From Candolleomyces eurysporus (Eukaryota; Basidiomycota; Agaricomycetes; Agaricales; Psathyrellaceae), in the NCBI GenBank assembly GCA_027579435.1, contig JANBPK010001056.1:28402-92401 (forward strand): DNA of 64,000 nt. Direction: 5' to 3'. This document shows, in pieces, positions 1 through 10,913 of this stretch. The position numbers were made by a program, and so were the translations under genes. The notes beneath the pieces are model-generated. The model was given only the letters and a program-made list of their open reading frames with translations, had not been told where the DNA came from and ran no database searches. Position 1 is the first letter of the stretch. Every line of letters begins with the position of its first letter.

Positions 1-462
1 GAGGGAAGTACTGCGGGATATCTGTGGGGTGCTGCAGTCTACTTTGACTGGGGGGCTTTTGGAGAGGACGTGGCTAGCTGGGAATCTTTACTTAGAGGGT
101 GATCATCGCTGCTTTCTAACGCTTCTTTAATGCATGACTCTTGGATTCATCGCAACTTCGGAGTTTGGAGGAAGATCAGTTTCCGGTGACTTTGCGCGTT
201 GAGGCTGTCACTCCGCCGGTTATTTGACTCATATTGACACCCTCGTCTTCGAATTCTCAAACGGGATTTGCAGTGCTCACCGCTTGCCAACGATATGTCG
301 CATCATGATGTGCTGCGTGCCTAGGTGTACAACGTGTCCCGCCAGGTCATCCGTACCTAAGCGCAGTCGGTTATGGCAAGGGTTATAGACTCTTGCCCAA
401 AGCGTAATGACGCCTCTGAAAACGACTCTCATCCTCCGCTCGGCATTTCTCCTCTGTTCTCG
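1..462. other. Window edge, no supported gene
   Basis: An open frame runs from the left edge to about position 130 on the plus strand and could be the last exon of a gene lying outside the window. Its translation has an LRR-like feel but no motif I can name. The remainder holds no convincing coding signal and is probably the upstream region of the Arf-like gene starting at 463. Confidence 0.3.
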
Positions 463-1899
463 ATGATATCCGGTATCCGTCGTAAGCTATTGAAGGTCCT
501 TGGTCGAGATCCAGGCGAAGGCTACACGATCTACATCGCCGGCATGGGCTACCAAGATCACGCAGCTGCCCTCCCATACGCGCTTGGGCTTTCAGCAAAG
601 GACATTGTCACGACGATTCCTACTATCGGGGTTATCAACAACACCTTTGTCCTCTCAAACGGGGNTCATGGGGGGTACACCACTACGAATGTCTGCATGG
701 GAGGGGGGGGGCAGGGTGTGGTGGATATTGGTTTATATCTCGCATTATGAGAGCATATATTTCAGAGGTAGATAAGGTGGATGCGTTCGTATGGGTGGCA
801 GAGGGCTCGAAGTATCGAGGGACAGAGCTGGATAGTGAGCTCAAGTTTCTGAAGGAGATTTTAGAGAAAAGGGATGGTTATTCAGGAGTGTCCGAGTCGA
901 CCCCATTGGCTGTGTATGTCGAGTTGATTCCGATCCCGGGTTAGTGTTTGCTGACTATTTTGCTAGGTTGGTGAATAATGCTGGCCAAGAAGGCGGATTG
1001 TCGGTTGACGAAGTCAGATCTGCCTTCAGAGAGATTACGCAGAAGTTTACGGACAGCGAATTCTTCGGGGTGGAGATTAAGCCTGATGGTGCAACGAACG
1101 TAGACGATGCACTTAAGTGGCTAATCGGTACGCTCAAATCCTTCGAGGTCAATAGGGGCAAGGGTACAGAGGATACTCCTTCCGTTCCTCCCACTGAGAA
1201 AACCACCGAGATAACCAAACCTGACCCTCGAGATCCCATCATGCTCGCTAAACGGCTGGATGAGTGGGATGAACGAGCAGAAATGGACTCTACGCCGGAT
1301 GAGTTCCTCGCTCAGCTCCACAACTATTCCTTACCTTCGTGGGACCATTACACCCACGTTCGAATCGCCTACATTATTCTGACAAAGTATGGACGATCAA
1401 AAGGTCTTAAATTTTTTATCCTTGCATCGTCATATGGGCGAGCTCACTCTACCTTTTACTAGGCAAAAACATGATCTTCGAAGGCATTGAGAAGTATATT
1501 GCCCACAGCCAACAAACTAAAGGTCGCTCGTTCCACCTTACCATGACCTACTTCTGGATCCAGACCGTCCATTACGCCATCACGACGATGACTCTCGCCT
1601 TTGAGAAACAAGGTGTTTCCAAAGGATCCGATGACGCAGAGGTAAGCAATCCAACAACAATCAATGCAAGCCTGCAGAGGTTCACTGTTCCCTCGAAACA
1701 GGCTGGTCGGGTTTTGAAACCAAGAGATTTCGCAGATTTTTTAGCAACCAATCCATATATTGCGGACGGGAACCTCTGGGCGGATTACTATTCAACTGAA
1801 GTGCTGATGAGCGCTGGAGCTAAAGCTGAGATGGTACTGCCTGATAAGCAGGCTCTGCCAAACGTCCTGAAGCTTCAGGGAAGAGCTTTCGGGTCATGA
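463..1899 (+). CDS. Arf-like pseudo-GTPase fused to a bacterial-type helical domain
   Basis: Model: exons 463-913, 967-1403, 1463-1641 and 1702-1899, about 420 aa after removing two extra characters (the N at 665 and one G in the run 703-711). The N-terminal part follows the Arf small GTPase fold. The switch I segment VTTIPTIG is almost identical to Arf, WEGG stands where Arf has WDVGGQ, and NNAGQE where Arf has NKQDLP. The P-loop is destroyed: GMGYQDHAA replaces GLDAAGKTT, so the Lys and Thr that hold nucleotide phosphate and Mg are missing. After a Pro/Thr linker, residues from about 245 on resemble an uncharacterised bacterial family (WxHxxHVRxA, FHxTxTYFW, DYYSxEVLxS, VLPDK patterns). The family resemblance is from memory. 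Intron 1 sits at the same codon and phase as in the paralog at 6806. The upstream in-frame ATG at 373 is an alternative start, but 463 aligns better with the paralog. Function unknown; nucleotide-independent scaffolding is an inference. Confidence 0.72.
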
Positions 1900-2775
1900 G
1901 ACAGTGATAGATATTCTACCTATTCAATCTCCTTACTCCCGAAAGACTAGTAGTCATGCCTCCGAGTCGGAATAAATTTTCTCTTTTAATCAACCACATG
2001 CACGGCTGGTTTTTCTAGACACACGGTTTTATGTCGTCATTCCTCACCTTAGAGCCTATCGCAAAGACATAATTGGCAACACGGCATGTTTATTGTTGCG
2101 TTTGGCTTTAAACCGGCTGTTTCCGAACGGGACAGCCGTGACTCACAACGACAACTGGACGCCGAGCGCAGCTCGAAAGTCTTCAGCTCCATATCGACAA
2201 ATGGCTATGAAAACGCTGGGGTGCGAGTTCTACCTCGAAAGTGAATATACTGTAGCTTTCATGACTTCCGTTCAACGGCTCGTTTGAGTTCAAAAGGAGA
2301 AATTGTTGCATCCGTATCATTATCCCTAAGTATCAGTTACTTTTGTTTCTGTCTTGCCTCTGTTTATGTCCTGACGGCTGCCTCTTGGACCAGCTCTTTC
2401 CAAGTTGTTCGTCGTGCACTCCATAATATGAGAGACTCCTTCGGATAAATGCAATTCTGCTAAAGGCTTGTGTCATTGTATTTAAAGAGTAGTAAGGTTC
2501 GGGTTGAGAATGATGGTTCTTCGAATAGGGACGGAAAGTAGGTGCTGAAGGGGTATAAACGAGTGTACGAGTCAGATGCGGCTTGATGGAGGTTAGGGAC
2601 GACAGAGAAAAAAAAAGAGCGTAGTTGTATCAGTTGAACAAAGAGGATTAAAAAGGAATGGGGTGATTTTTTTTCAAGTGATAGTGCAAAAAAAGGGATG
2701 ATAAATAGAACGAAAGTCTGCAAACAACACGAGCATACATGGGGCACTCGACGCAGCGACGGATAACACCCGATG
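1900..2775. other. Intergenic region between convergent genes
   Basis: 3' flanks of the Arf-like gene (plus) and the DUF2235 gene (minus). It contains one copy of a dispersed repeat (2079-2240). No other coding signal is supported. Confidence 0.5.
2079..2240 (+). repeat. Dispersed direct repeat, copy 1
   Basis: About 160 bp aligns by eye with 6487-6640. Shared words include ACACGGCATGTT at the start, GCCGTG in the middle, AGTCTTC-GCTC, and CTATGAA-ACGC near the end. The copies flank the DUF2235 gene and accompany the two Arf-like genes. They are probably spacer sequence duplicated along with those genes. Divergence is substantial, with several small indels. Confidence 0.5.
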
Positions 2776-5573
2776 TTAAACTGTTGAACGCCAGCAGCTC
2801 GTATTGGGGCACGAGAATGTGATCGTTATGTCGATGTCACAGATGAGCGTATGAGCAGAAGCTAGAAATAGACGGGTAGTCAGACGTCTGTCGAGTTGTT
2901 GTGGGATGCAAGACTCGCCGTTCGTCAGAAACTTCAACATGATCTCCTTAGCAACGATATAATCCGGCTTTTCATCGCTGTTCTTTCCCGCAAACTCTTT
3001 GGCTATGACAGCTGCCCAAGCCTTGAGGTTATTTGGGTCATCACCACATTGCTTTTCCGTCCTAGTCTCTTGAATGAGACTAGCATCTGGGACTGAGGAA
3101 CACATTAATCTCCTGATTAAGGAAAATTAAGCTTGAGTGCTTACCACGATCGAGGAGATCCAACACCAAGGTTAATGCCCGTTTCCGAATCCACTCTAGT
3201 TCATGCTTGTGCATGGCACCTAGGTGAACTAAAAAGTCCGGGCTCCTGACCAAGTACATCAGAGCGAGCCCTGAACAGAGAACTTAGAACTCGTACTTCT
3301 GAGACTCGACTGGGTAAAGGCAACGTACCAAGATCTGTCGCGAAGGTGCATGAGAGAATCCTCGCTCCCAAAACACGAATACCCTCGGAGAGCGTTTCGT
3401 CGTTAATAACCCGGCGTAGCCAATCGAAGTCGCTCGTAGGGAAATTCTCAATAGCCCTGGGACGTTTGAGATCCTCCAAGTGTAGATTCCAAGACGAGCT
3501 GACGAGCTTCGCTTGCGGCCCAAATTCTGTTACGAATGTGATTTAACAGCCAGTGCAAAGAGAAACGATACCGATTGACTCACTCAGCGGCTTGTCGACC
3601 TTCTCCACGGATTCTTCATGACAATCGAGAATGGCTTTGAAATAGACCTTGCAAGTTGCGAAAGCTGCTTCCCTGAGACATTCATAGACGTTCCACGGAT
3701 CGCAAAGGCTCCATTGAGCAACTAGGAAAACCGTCAACACACAACAACCACGCAACTGCATACAACAATGAGGATACGCACTTCGAGATGAGAAGCACGC
3801 CTTGACTTCATAAATGGACTTGCGTTGCTCAAGGGGCGGTAGGTCATCCCACTCTTCTGGTGTGACTCCTGTGATATTGAAGGTCAACAAGGGGTCGGGC
3901 TCGATAACATCCGTCCACTTGTCTAACAGCTGGAGGCTATCTCCGACTTTAGAGGCTTGCTTCACAACATCTTCCCAATCTTTAAATCGCTTCGATAACT
4001 TGGAGAAATCAGCTTGCGAAGTGTATGGTCGCATTTCTCCTTCCGCTGTCTTCTGGAGGACTGTAAAGAACAGTTTTTGCCCGGGTACCGGAATTCGACC
4101 ATTTGACCTGTTAGGCCACCTATCAATACGGCTAAGTCAATTCCACGATTTACCACGATGAGCATGATTTCGCTACCTCGTTGTGTCTCCACCGTCAGGA
4201 TCATAGTTCGAACGGGTGAAAGGGACATACTCCAAAAGCCGCCACTTCCAAGTAACTGAGGGTGGAATCTTATCAAAGAAGTCCTCATAGCGATCAAGGT
4301 CTAAAGTCGGGGGTTTGAGGTCAAGGCCACAGCAGAGAGCTTCATATGCCATCCAGTGGAGAGCGATCCCTCCAATGTTGAGATTTTCATTGTGGCGGTT
4401 TCCTCCTCCACTATTTTAAGTCAGAGATCGCACTATCGGACAGGTTCAAATAAATGACATACACATCTGAATGACGACCAGGGAACCAGACCTCTTTAAC
4501 GCGAGGGGGTCGGCCATCCTCGCTAACGGTTGCTTCAGGAGCCGATTTAGTTTTTCGCACATACTCAGGGAGAAACTTGACGCGTTCTTCGTCCAAGGCC
4601 AGGGCATGACGGAAGAAGCAGATGTGATCGTTTGTGTTGGTCAACGGAAGGGTCGACATGTTGTCACGAACGACTCCCACAGACGATACGGTGTCCCTAC
4701 GAGTATTTCTGAGTGTTTATTGCTTCGCATTTTATGACAAGACACTCACCATACGCCAACAAAATGAATTTTCTTCACGGTCTTGCAGAAAGTTTCTTTG
4801 AATTGTTTAGCGAGTGCGTTTTTGTCAGGAGTGTCTGGGCTCAGATATAGTTCGTATGCGCTAGATTATCGTGAATTATGCGGCAGTAACTGTGTCATAC
4901 AAAAACTCACAATGGGATTTGTTCTTCGTTTCCCCGGTAAAGCAGTCCAACCTACGATTAAGCTATCTGAGCGACTGGGAACGTAACCTGGCAGAGTCCA
5001 TACCTTTTCTATCATCCCGGCCAAACATCGAACTTGATAGGCTCCGCGTGAGAATCCTTCATAAGAGATAAGTAACAGCGCCAGGTAGTCATATAAGTGG
5101 ATTACCGAAGAGGTAGATCTTATCCTTCGGCCCCTTGTACACTTCCGATAGCCAACGGTACGCGCCGAGGATAATTTGATCAAAGTTCCTACGATGGCCG
5201 GCAAGTAGTCAGTAGATATACAGACGCTGTTGGAACGACAAGAAAAGCGTACTTGGCAACAGCCTGATCAAGCTTATTGTCGATAGCTTGCGACCAGGAC
5301 GTCCATGAGAGCCAAGACGAGTTTGCAAACGTCCCGACACCACTGTTGTAGTACGTGCGCTGCCGTTTCCCCTTCTCGATCAAGTTGTACAGCTCGATCA
5401 CATTTGTGTTCTGCAGAGCACGTGAAATGGTTGCGTCAGGGCCAAGAAAATGGAGGTTCAGAGGAACCTACCGTCTCTCCGAACTGGTTGGATGTCCCGT
5501 CAATGCAGACAACAAGGTTTCGTCCTTCATCAGCACGACACGTGCAGATCGGTCCATGCTTGTCTGTAGCCAT
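2776..5573 (-). CDS. DUF2235 (Tle1-like alpha/beta hydrolase) protein
   Basis: Thirteen exons, all splices GT-AG and in phase: 5573-5472, 5410-5253, 5188-5106, 5056-5004, 4951-4911, 4860-4750, 4696-4463, 4410-4177, 4131-3782, 3721-3584, 3526-3329, 3219-3145, 3092-2776, giving 697 aa. Signature segments occur in family order: VVCIDGT near residue 21, the nucleophile elbow GFSRG at 115-119, FVGVWDTV around 179-186, the RHALALDE block, and HSDVGGGNRHNENL from about 258. These supply the Ser, Asp and His expected of a DUF2235/Tle1-type alpha/beta hydrolase, a family that includes bacterial phospholipase effectors; fungal members are largely uncharacterised. No signal peptide or membrane segment is visible, so it is probably cytosolic. 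The C-terminal 250 residues are not recognisable beyond the family. All catalytic positions are present, so the gene looks functional. It is flanked by the two Arf-like pseudo-GTPases. Confidence 0.9.
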
Positions 5574-5792
5574 TATCCGTACCGGCGAAGTGGAGTGGAG
5601 GCCTAGGGAAGTAGTGGAGGGGTTGGATGACTATCCATTCGAGTTGAAATCGAGTTTAAAAGGATTTTACAACCAAAATGCTGTCTGTCATTCAGGTGGG
5701 AGCTCTCACACTCTGCCTCTCCGGAGGGATGAATCTCCGCGTTTCGTTACGTATTATCAGGTACATTAGCGCCTAGATCTTCACTTAACAAT

Positions 5793-5856
5793 TTGAACTG
5801 TCTCATCAAAGACAGGGAACATTCAACATTGACTTGTGTCATCGAAGACAGGGAAC
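5793..5856 (+). repeat. Two tandem-like 28-nt direct repeats
   Basis: The core TCATCAAAGACAGGGAACA recurs 36 bp later with one change as TCATCGAAGACAGGGAACA. The preceding ten bases (TTGAACTGTC versus TTGACTTGTG) are also similar. It lies about 220 bp upstream of the DUF2235 start codon, a plausible place for a promoter element, but no factor can be named. Confidence 0.5.
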
Positions 5857-6486
5857 AGAGCTTGAAGGATGGCTTCCACAATCCCTATTAAACAGTCTAC
5901 CAAACTTTGCGCTAACAACTGGGATTCAAGTGGGCGCCCGTTGTTGTCGGACAAGGTCAAGTACCAATTTCGCTAAGTGCTCTAAGAGGACTATCAGGCA
6001 CAAGCTCAAGGATCAGGATATCGGATGCCGAAGTCGGGCGCAAAGGGCCCCTGAAGCGCTGAAAGGCTGATTGATCGGCAGCGACAGATTTTGACTTCGA
6101 ACTTCACAGCCAAGTCTGGCCAAGTCGAGTATTATTTTGGGCATTTACGAACGTTGACGAGAGTTGTCAGGCTCAAAGACTAACATCTTCCGGCATTGTC
6201 TTGAAAACTTTAACTCCGGTTACGCAACTTCCTGGAACATTGAAGGTCTGAACGATTCCAAAGTGGCATTCTGTTGAGTGAGGATTTTCCATCCGCCGAT
6301 TGCCGCTACTTGTCACCTTTCTGACCCAACAACGCCATGAATATCTGTCTGGAGTTACGCATGTCTCGAGCCTCTTGAACACTGTTCAGATACTGTTGAC
6401 GCAGCTTCGCGCCGTCGAGGTTAGAGTATCTCACTCAAGTTTGCTCAAGAAGCTTCAGGGGTGGGCTGTGGGGAATGATCATGGAT

Positions 6487-6640
6487 ACACGGCATGTTCA
6501 TTGCCGGCTCTGCTTTCACCCGGCGTTTCTTGGATAATGGCGCCGTGGCTAAGTATAATATCTACTCACGACAGACTCGGCGCCGGCAGTCTTCGGCTCT
6601 ATGCTCAAACGACTATGAACACGCGGAGTGACGTGGTCTT
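6487..6640 (+). repeat. Dispersed direct repeat, copy 2
   Basis: Partner of 2079-2240, located about 165 bp upstream of the second Arf-like start codon. See copy 1 for the shared words. Confidence 0.5.
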
Positions 6641-6805
6641 CCACCGAGGTATTCGTAAATGATATGTATATTCTCATCTCCCCGACTGTACGGACTTGGC
6701 ACGGGCTTAGAAGGCCCGCACTTAGCTTCTTGACCACCATCCAGTGACCAGTCACACCCATCCACCGTCAGGGCTCAGAGCGCAGTGACCAATCTCTGCA
6801 GCTAA

Positions 6806-7564
6806 ATGGCTTCTCTTATTCAATCAGTGACCCGCCTCTACAACTGGTATTTTCGAGACGCACCATTATATATCGTCATTTCCGGACTCGGATATCGCAA
6901 AGACGACACGATTCCCCTCGCCTTAGGACTGCCCCTGGACGAGTTCCATGACGCCCTTCATTCATTGATCGGTGTTAGAGTCGAGCGATTCACTATTCCA
7001 TCCCCAATCGCTGGGTCGAAAGTCAATGTCTTCTCGGTGGAAGGAGGCGAGGGTCACGGAGGGATTCATAAGTTCTCCGAAATAATCCGGGAGGCCTTTT
7101 ATTCAGATCAACCAAGAAGACCTAGCCAGGGCTTGATATGGGTGATTGATGCGAGGGAAGGCGTAAAGGGCGATAGTTCATTGGAAGAGGAGATGGGTTG
7201 CTTGGCTCGGGTTGTGACGCCTGGAGAGGAGATTAGAGAAGCAAGGCAAGGAAACTCTTGGGTGCCACGGGATACACCGATCTTGATGTGAGCGAAACTT
7301 CTCATTCTCGTCTCTCGCACTACCGTCCCTTATCCATTACTTGTGGATTCATTCTATTACAGCTTGCAAACTCATATGGCAGACCAGGAAGCGGCTAGCA
7401 TCACAGAGATTCGTTCAGCTCTCGGTCAAGTCGGGGCCCTCAAAGAATACAAAGTAGTCTCGCGAGAGTTTGAAGGGAACATATGTGGTTCACCGAAGAG
7501 CGCCAGGGAGGCGTTGGAAGAACTGATCGAGTTGATGGAGAAAGCCTCGCTGAAAATTGGGTAA
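6806..7564 (+). CDS. Arf-like pseudo-GTPase, single domain
   Basis: Two exons, 6806-7287 and 7363-7564, with a 75-nt GT-AG intron; 227 aa. It is a paralog of the N-terminal part of the gene at 463. The Arf framework is visible: beta-1 (YIVISGLGY), FSVEGGEGHGG in place of WDVGGQ, GLIWVIDA in place of GLIFVVDS, and a C-terminal amphipathic helix. Both nucleotide-binding signatures are gone: GLGYRKDD at the P-loop lacks GKT, and QTHMAD replaces NKQD. There is no N-terminal Gly for myristoylation. The intron interrupts the codon just before the lost NKQD motif in phase 2, exactly as in the paralog. It lacks the bacterial-type C-terminal domain. It is unlikely to cycle GTP; the role is unknown. 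Confidence 0.8.
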
Positions 7565-8163
7565 TTAGAGAGGGCGACACAGTGAACAAATTTGATACAC
7601 AACTCGTAGATCCCGTACATTTCGTTTCTGAGCTAAATCAAGGCATCAATAGCTAAGTAACCAGATATCTCGATTGTCGCAATCGAGAGTAAAAGATCCA
7701 ACCAGTCCGAGCCTTGAATTCGTATAGAGGAGAGGAGCGAACGGAAGCAAATGCAAAAGGAAGTGGGCGTTCATCAATCATGAATATCGAAAGCAAACTG
7801 TTTGTGAGTTGAAAAGTAGACTAGACAGATACGACCGATGTAGATACGGTTAATGAGTTAAGGAAAACAAAACGGGGGAACTTAATGACATTAGAGCAAG
7901 GGAACATTCGGAGTGAGCGGGAAAGCAAGAGGTTGTTTGTCATTGACCGAGGCAAGGAATAACCAACGAGAGCAGATTCGAAGTCAAACGACTGCAAAGC
8001 GTATTTTGATCGCGAAATCGAAGATGAGGAGAGAAAGGTGTTGGAAACACAGAGACCAAAGGAAATTAGGCCATTTTGAAGGGCGTAGATGTTGAGGAGT
8101 TTGGAGTCGTCGCGTTCGTAAATCATCTTGAAGTAACCCAAGGGACGAAGCCGGGATCACACA
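7565..8163. other. Convergent intergenic region
   Basis: 3' flanks of the Arf-like gene (plus) and the disordered protein gene (minus). A/G-rich in places; no gene or repeat supported. Confidence 0.5.
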
Positions 8164-10913
8164 CTACGGCCGAGAGGCAGGAGGCGGCATATACCCCTGC
8201 CTGTTATCTCTCATCCCCCTCGGAGCATATCCTCCACGTCCATACCCTCCCTGACCACCACCAGAATGCATCGCCCTCCCACCGCCACCAGGCGGCGGCG
8301 GCGGCGGCCCGGGTGACCTGGGTCGATCATACGAATTGGCAGAATGCGGTGGAGGAGGTGGGGGCATCGACGAAGGAATATACTCCATCGCAGAATCACG
8401 CCGACTCATGAACTCTCGATCACGATCCCCACTCATATTCGTACTAGCAGAAGACGGGGGCGGACCTGCCCTATCGTAGAACTGGGTGCTGGTCGTAGAC
8501 GGAGGTGGTGGCGTGGCTCCGCGAGAAGGGTAGCCATCCGAAGGTCGACGGATCGAGTCTCGGGAACTTGGGGGTGGCGGGTAGTATTCTCCAGTGGGAG
8601 GAGGACCGTATTCATTATCGCGTGCACGTTTCAAAGGAGGTCCGTCCCGGGCGGAGCTCGGACTTTCGAGCCGACGGGTGCGAGGACCATAGCTTGGTCC
8701 GTGCGCAGCGGGTGAGGGTGGTGGCCCTTGTCGGCCACGATCGATATCTCTCGAGGTTGGGGGAGGAGGATGCATGTAACGATCATCAGACGAGGGTGGA
8801 CCTGAACGACAAGTCAGCGTAACCCATATCTAGGCAAAGAGCGACTCACCTCTGTACGAGTCCCTATGCTCTCGTTCAGTACGACCCTCCCATCCTCGCC
8901 TTGGGGTCTCGGGATCATAACGACTTCTATCAGGATCCCAGTTCCCAGGTCTGTTGTAATAAGGATCTTCTTCCCATCTCGGGTACGATCCAGGTGCCGG
9001 CTGCGACGAGTACCAATCACGGGAAGGAGCGCCTCCGCTAGACGGAGGTGGACCACTAAACCTTCGACCACCATCGTAACCAACTTCAGCGCCGGTACGA
9101 GGTGAAGGTGGGAAACGGTCGTGAATTTGCCGCTGCCTATCTCGAGCCAGTTCGGTACTGGTTGGCGGGGAGAACGAACGTCGATAATGCCTATCATCGA
9201 ACCGAGGATCATCGACGTCAATGACAGTGCGTTCTTCATAGCTCGGCCGATAGTTGTTAGCCGCAGGAGGTCTGTAGTCGCGCTCTCTCGATAAATCTCT
9301 TGGAGCAGGTCTATAATCTCGGTGAGGTTGCCCTTTGGAAGGCGGACCGCGGAAATCATCACGATCTCTGTTGGAAAAGGAACGTGGCAGTCCGTTATTG
9401 TTACTGATGCCCGGAGACCCAGGGCGATTATACTTTTCAGGGTGTCGAGCAGGGTAACGAGAATCTTTGTTAGTTGGAGGTATTCTGTTGGGATCCGATG
9501 GGAGACCAGGAGGGCGATTGCCCTGGTCAGTAGCAGTAGAAAACACAGTATCTCTGTCAGTTCGTGGGGGCAAACCATGTTCAGCCTTGAAATTAAAATC
9601 AGATTCGGAAGGAGCCAATGAACGAGCAGATTGTTCAGGATCCACTTGTAGCCGTTGACCTGCCAAGTCAGAGTGGGGAGCACCACGTCCTGGAACCATC
9701 GATGAGGGGATGTCGTCAAAGCGCTCATCAGAAGGCCCATTGTTTCCGTTGTGAGTGTGGATATGAGATGGGGCGGATTCCGAAATCGGAAGAGCGCCAG
9801 ATGTTGTGGGGCCACGAGTGTCAAGATCGGAGAGGGAAATCGGCATCTCCTCAGCTTTGACGAAGGGTTGACGTGGCTGGTTGGCATACGGTTGCTTATG
9901 TGGACGTTGACCGGAAGGCCTCCAGCCATCATCCCCATTGCGAGCATTCCGGTCGTGTGGCCTCGAATAAGAATCACGGCGATTCCGTTCATCCCTATGT
10001 GGCTGCCTGTCATTGCGAGGATGCGAAGGGGGTTGTGGGTCATGCCTAGGCGCTGTTGGAGACTGAACACCTTTTTGTGGAGACGTGGCAGCTATCGTAG
10101 GGGAATCATCAGAAGTCGGCGGATTTTCATGATCGCCAGAGCCAGACAGTAGCGTTCCCGCCATTCCAGTCATAGCCTGGCCATTCCGAGGCATNCCCCC
10201 CGATGCCAGGTATCGTGGAAGCAGCAGACTCTGACGTAGCAGACATGGGTGGCCTATCTGAAGCCACTGGTCGATACCCCTGGGGCTCAAAGGTCAGACA
10301 GTACAGTAGTAGTGACATAATGGCGACGCACATTTGAAAGCTCTGGGCTTTCCCCAGCTGCCGACGTAGACTGTCTTCGGCTTTCCCAGCTATCCTTGCC
10401 TTGGAGTCGAGGTGGGCGCCTGTCCGAGTCGACAGGGGACGTTGGACTAGTGGCATTCTGCGGATTCTGAGCTCCATTTGCATTCGCGGTTTGAGCATCT
10501 TCCGGCTTAGCTGGCTTGCCCGTGGGTTCAGAGGCTGGAATTTTTCCTAGATAGAGACTAGCCAGAGCTGCTGGTTGAGGAATTGCGCGATAAAATTCAT
10601 GCTGGTCATTCTTGATTATTTGCTTTAGATTTTCGAGAATCTCGAGGTCATTCTTTCCTGGTGGAAGAACGATGCTCCTCCCCCTAGGGTGCTGCACTTG
10701 TTGCGGGTACGACTGCTGCTGCGTTTGCATCGGTGGCCTGTTTCCTACGCTACGACCTGCGCTGCTGTTCTGAGGCGTTCTAGAGGACTTTGAAGCCGAA
10801 TTTCGCGAGTATCTTGAGGCCGAGGAGGGAAAAGAAGGGTCCTTTGGGACGGAGTGGTGAGAGTGGTGAGAGAAGCCGCGACTGGCACCCTTCTTGTTCA
10901 GCCTCCGCGACAT
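8164..10913 (-). CDS. Large disordered Pro/Arg/Ser-rich protein with RGG-like tail
   Basis: Three exons, 10913-10332, 10285-8850 and 8801-8164, 884 aa once the N at 10195 is deleted; with the N kept, the frame breaks. The start codon opens MSRRLNKKG. Most of the protein is low complexity: Ser-rich N-terminus, central Arg/Asp/Pro-rich stretch with many RDR, SRE and DYR pairs, then poly-Pro blocks and a Gly/Arg tail (GGYGRGGYAPRG) ending the protein. The only segment that looks folded is near residues 90-125 (LEILENLKQIIKN followed by FYRAIPQPAALASLYLG), possibly a short helical interaction motif. The RGG-like tail and RS/RD richness suggest a nuclear RNA- or chromatin-associated protein, which is inference only. 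I do not recognise the family. Two alternative frames here are also long and open because of composition bias. Confidence 0.75.

Larger units (their letters stand above)
5574..6805. other. Divergent intergenic region
   Basis: Lies between the start of the DUF2235 gene (minus) and the second Arf-like gene (plus), so it should hold both promoters. It contains a short direct repeat (5793-5856) and the second copy of a dispersed repeat (6487-6640). Open frames here are short and lack motifs. Confidence 0.5.

Noticed and set aside
2026..2075. Possible third Arf-like fragment (Tyr-Arg-Lys-Asp motif)
   Set aside because: A short stretch resembles the start of the second Arf-like gene, but the order relative to the adjacent 160-bp repeat is not collinear and the similarity could be chance.
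8814..10070. 418-aa minus-strand ORF in a second frame of the disordered protein gene
   Set aside because: The 884-aa model closes in phase over three exons and has typical low-complexity composition. The alternative frame is open only because of the biased base composition.
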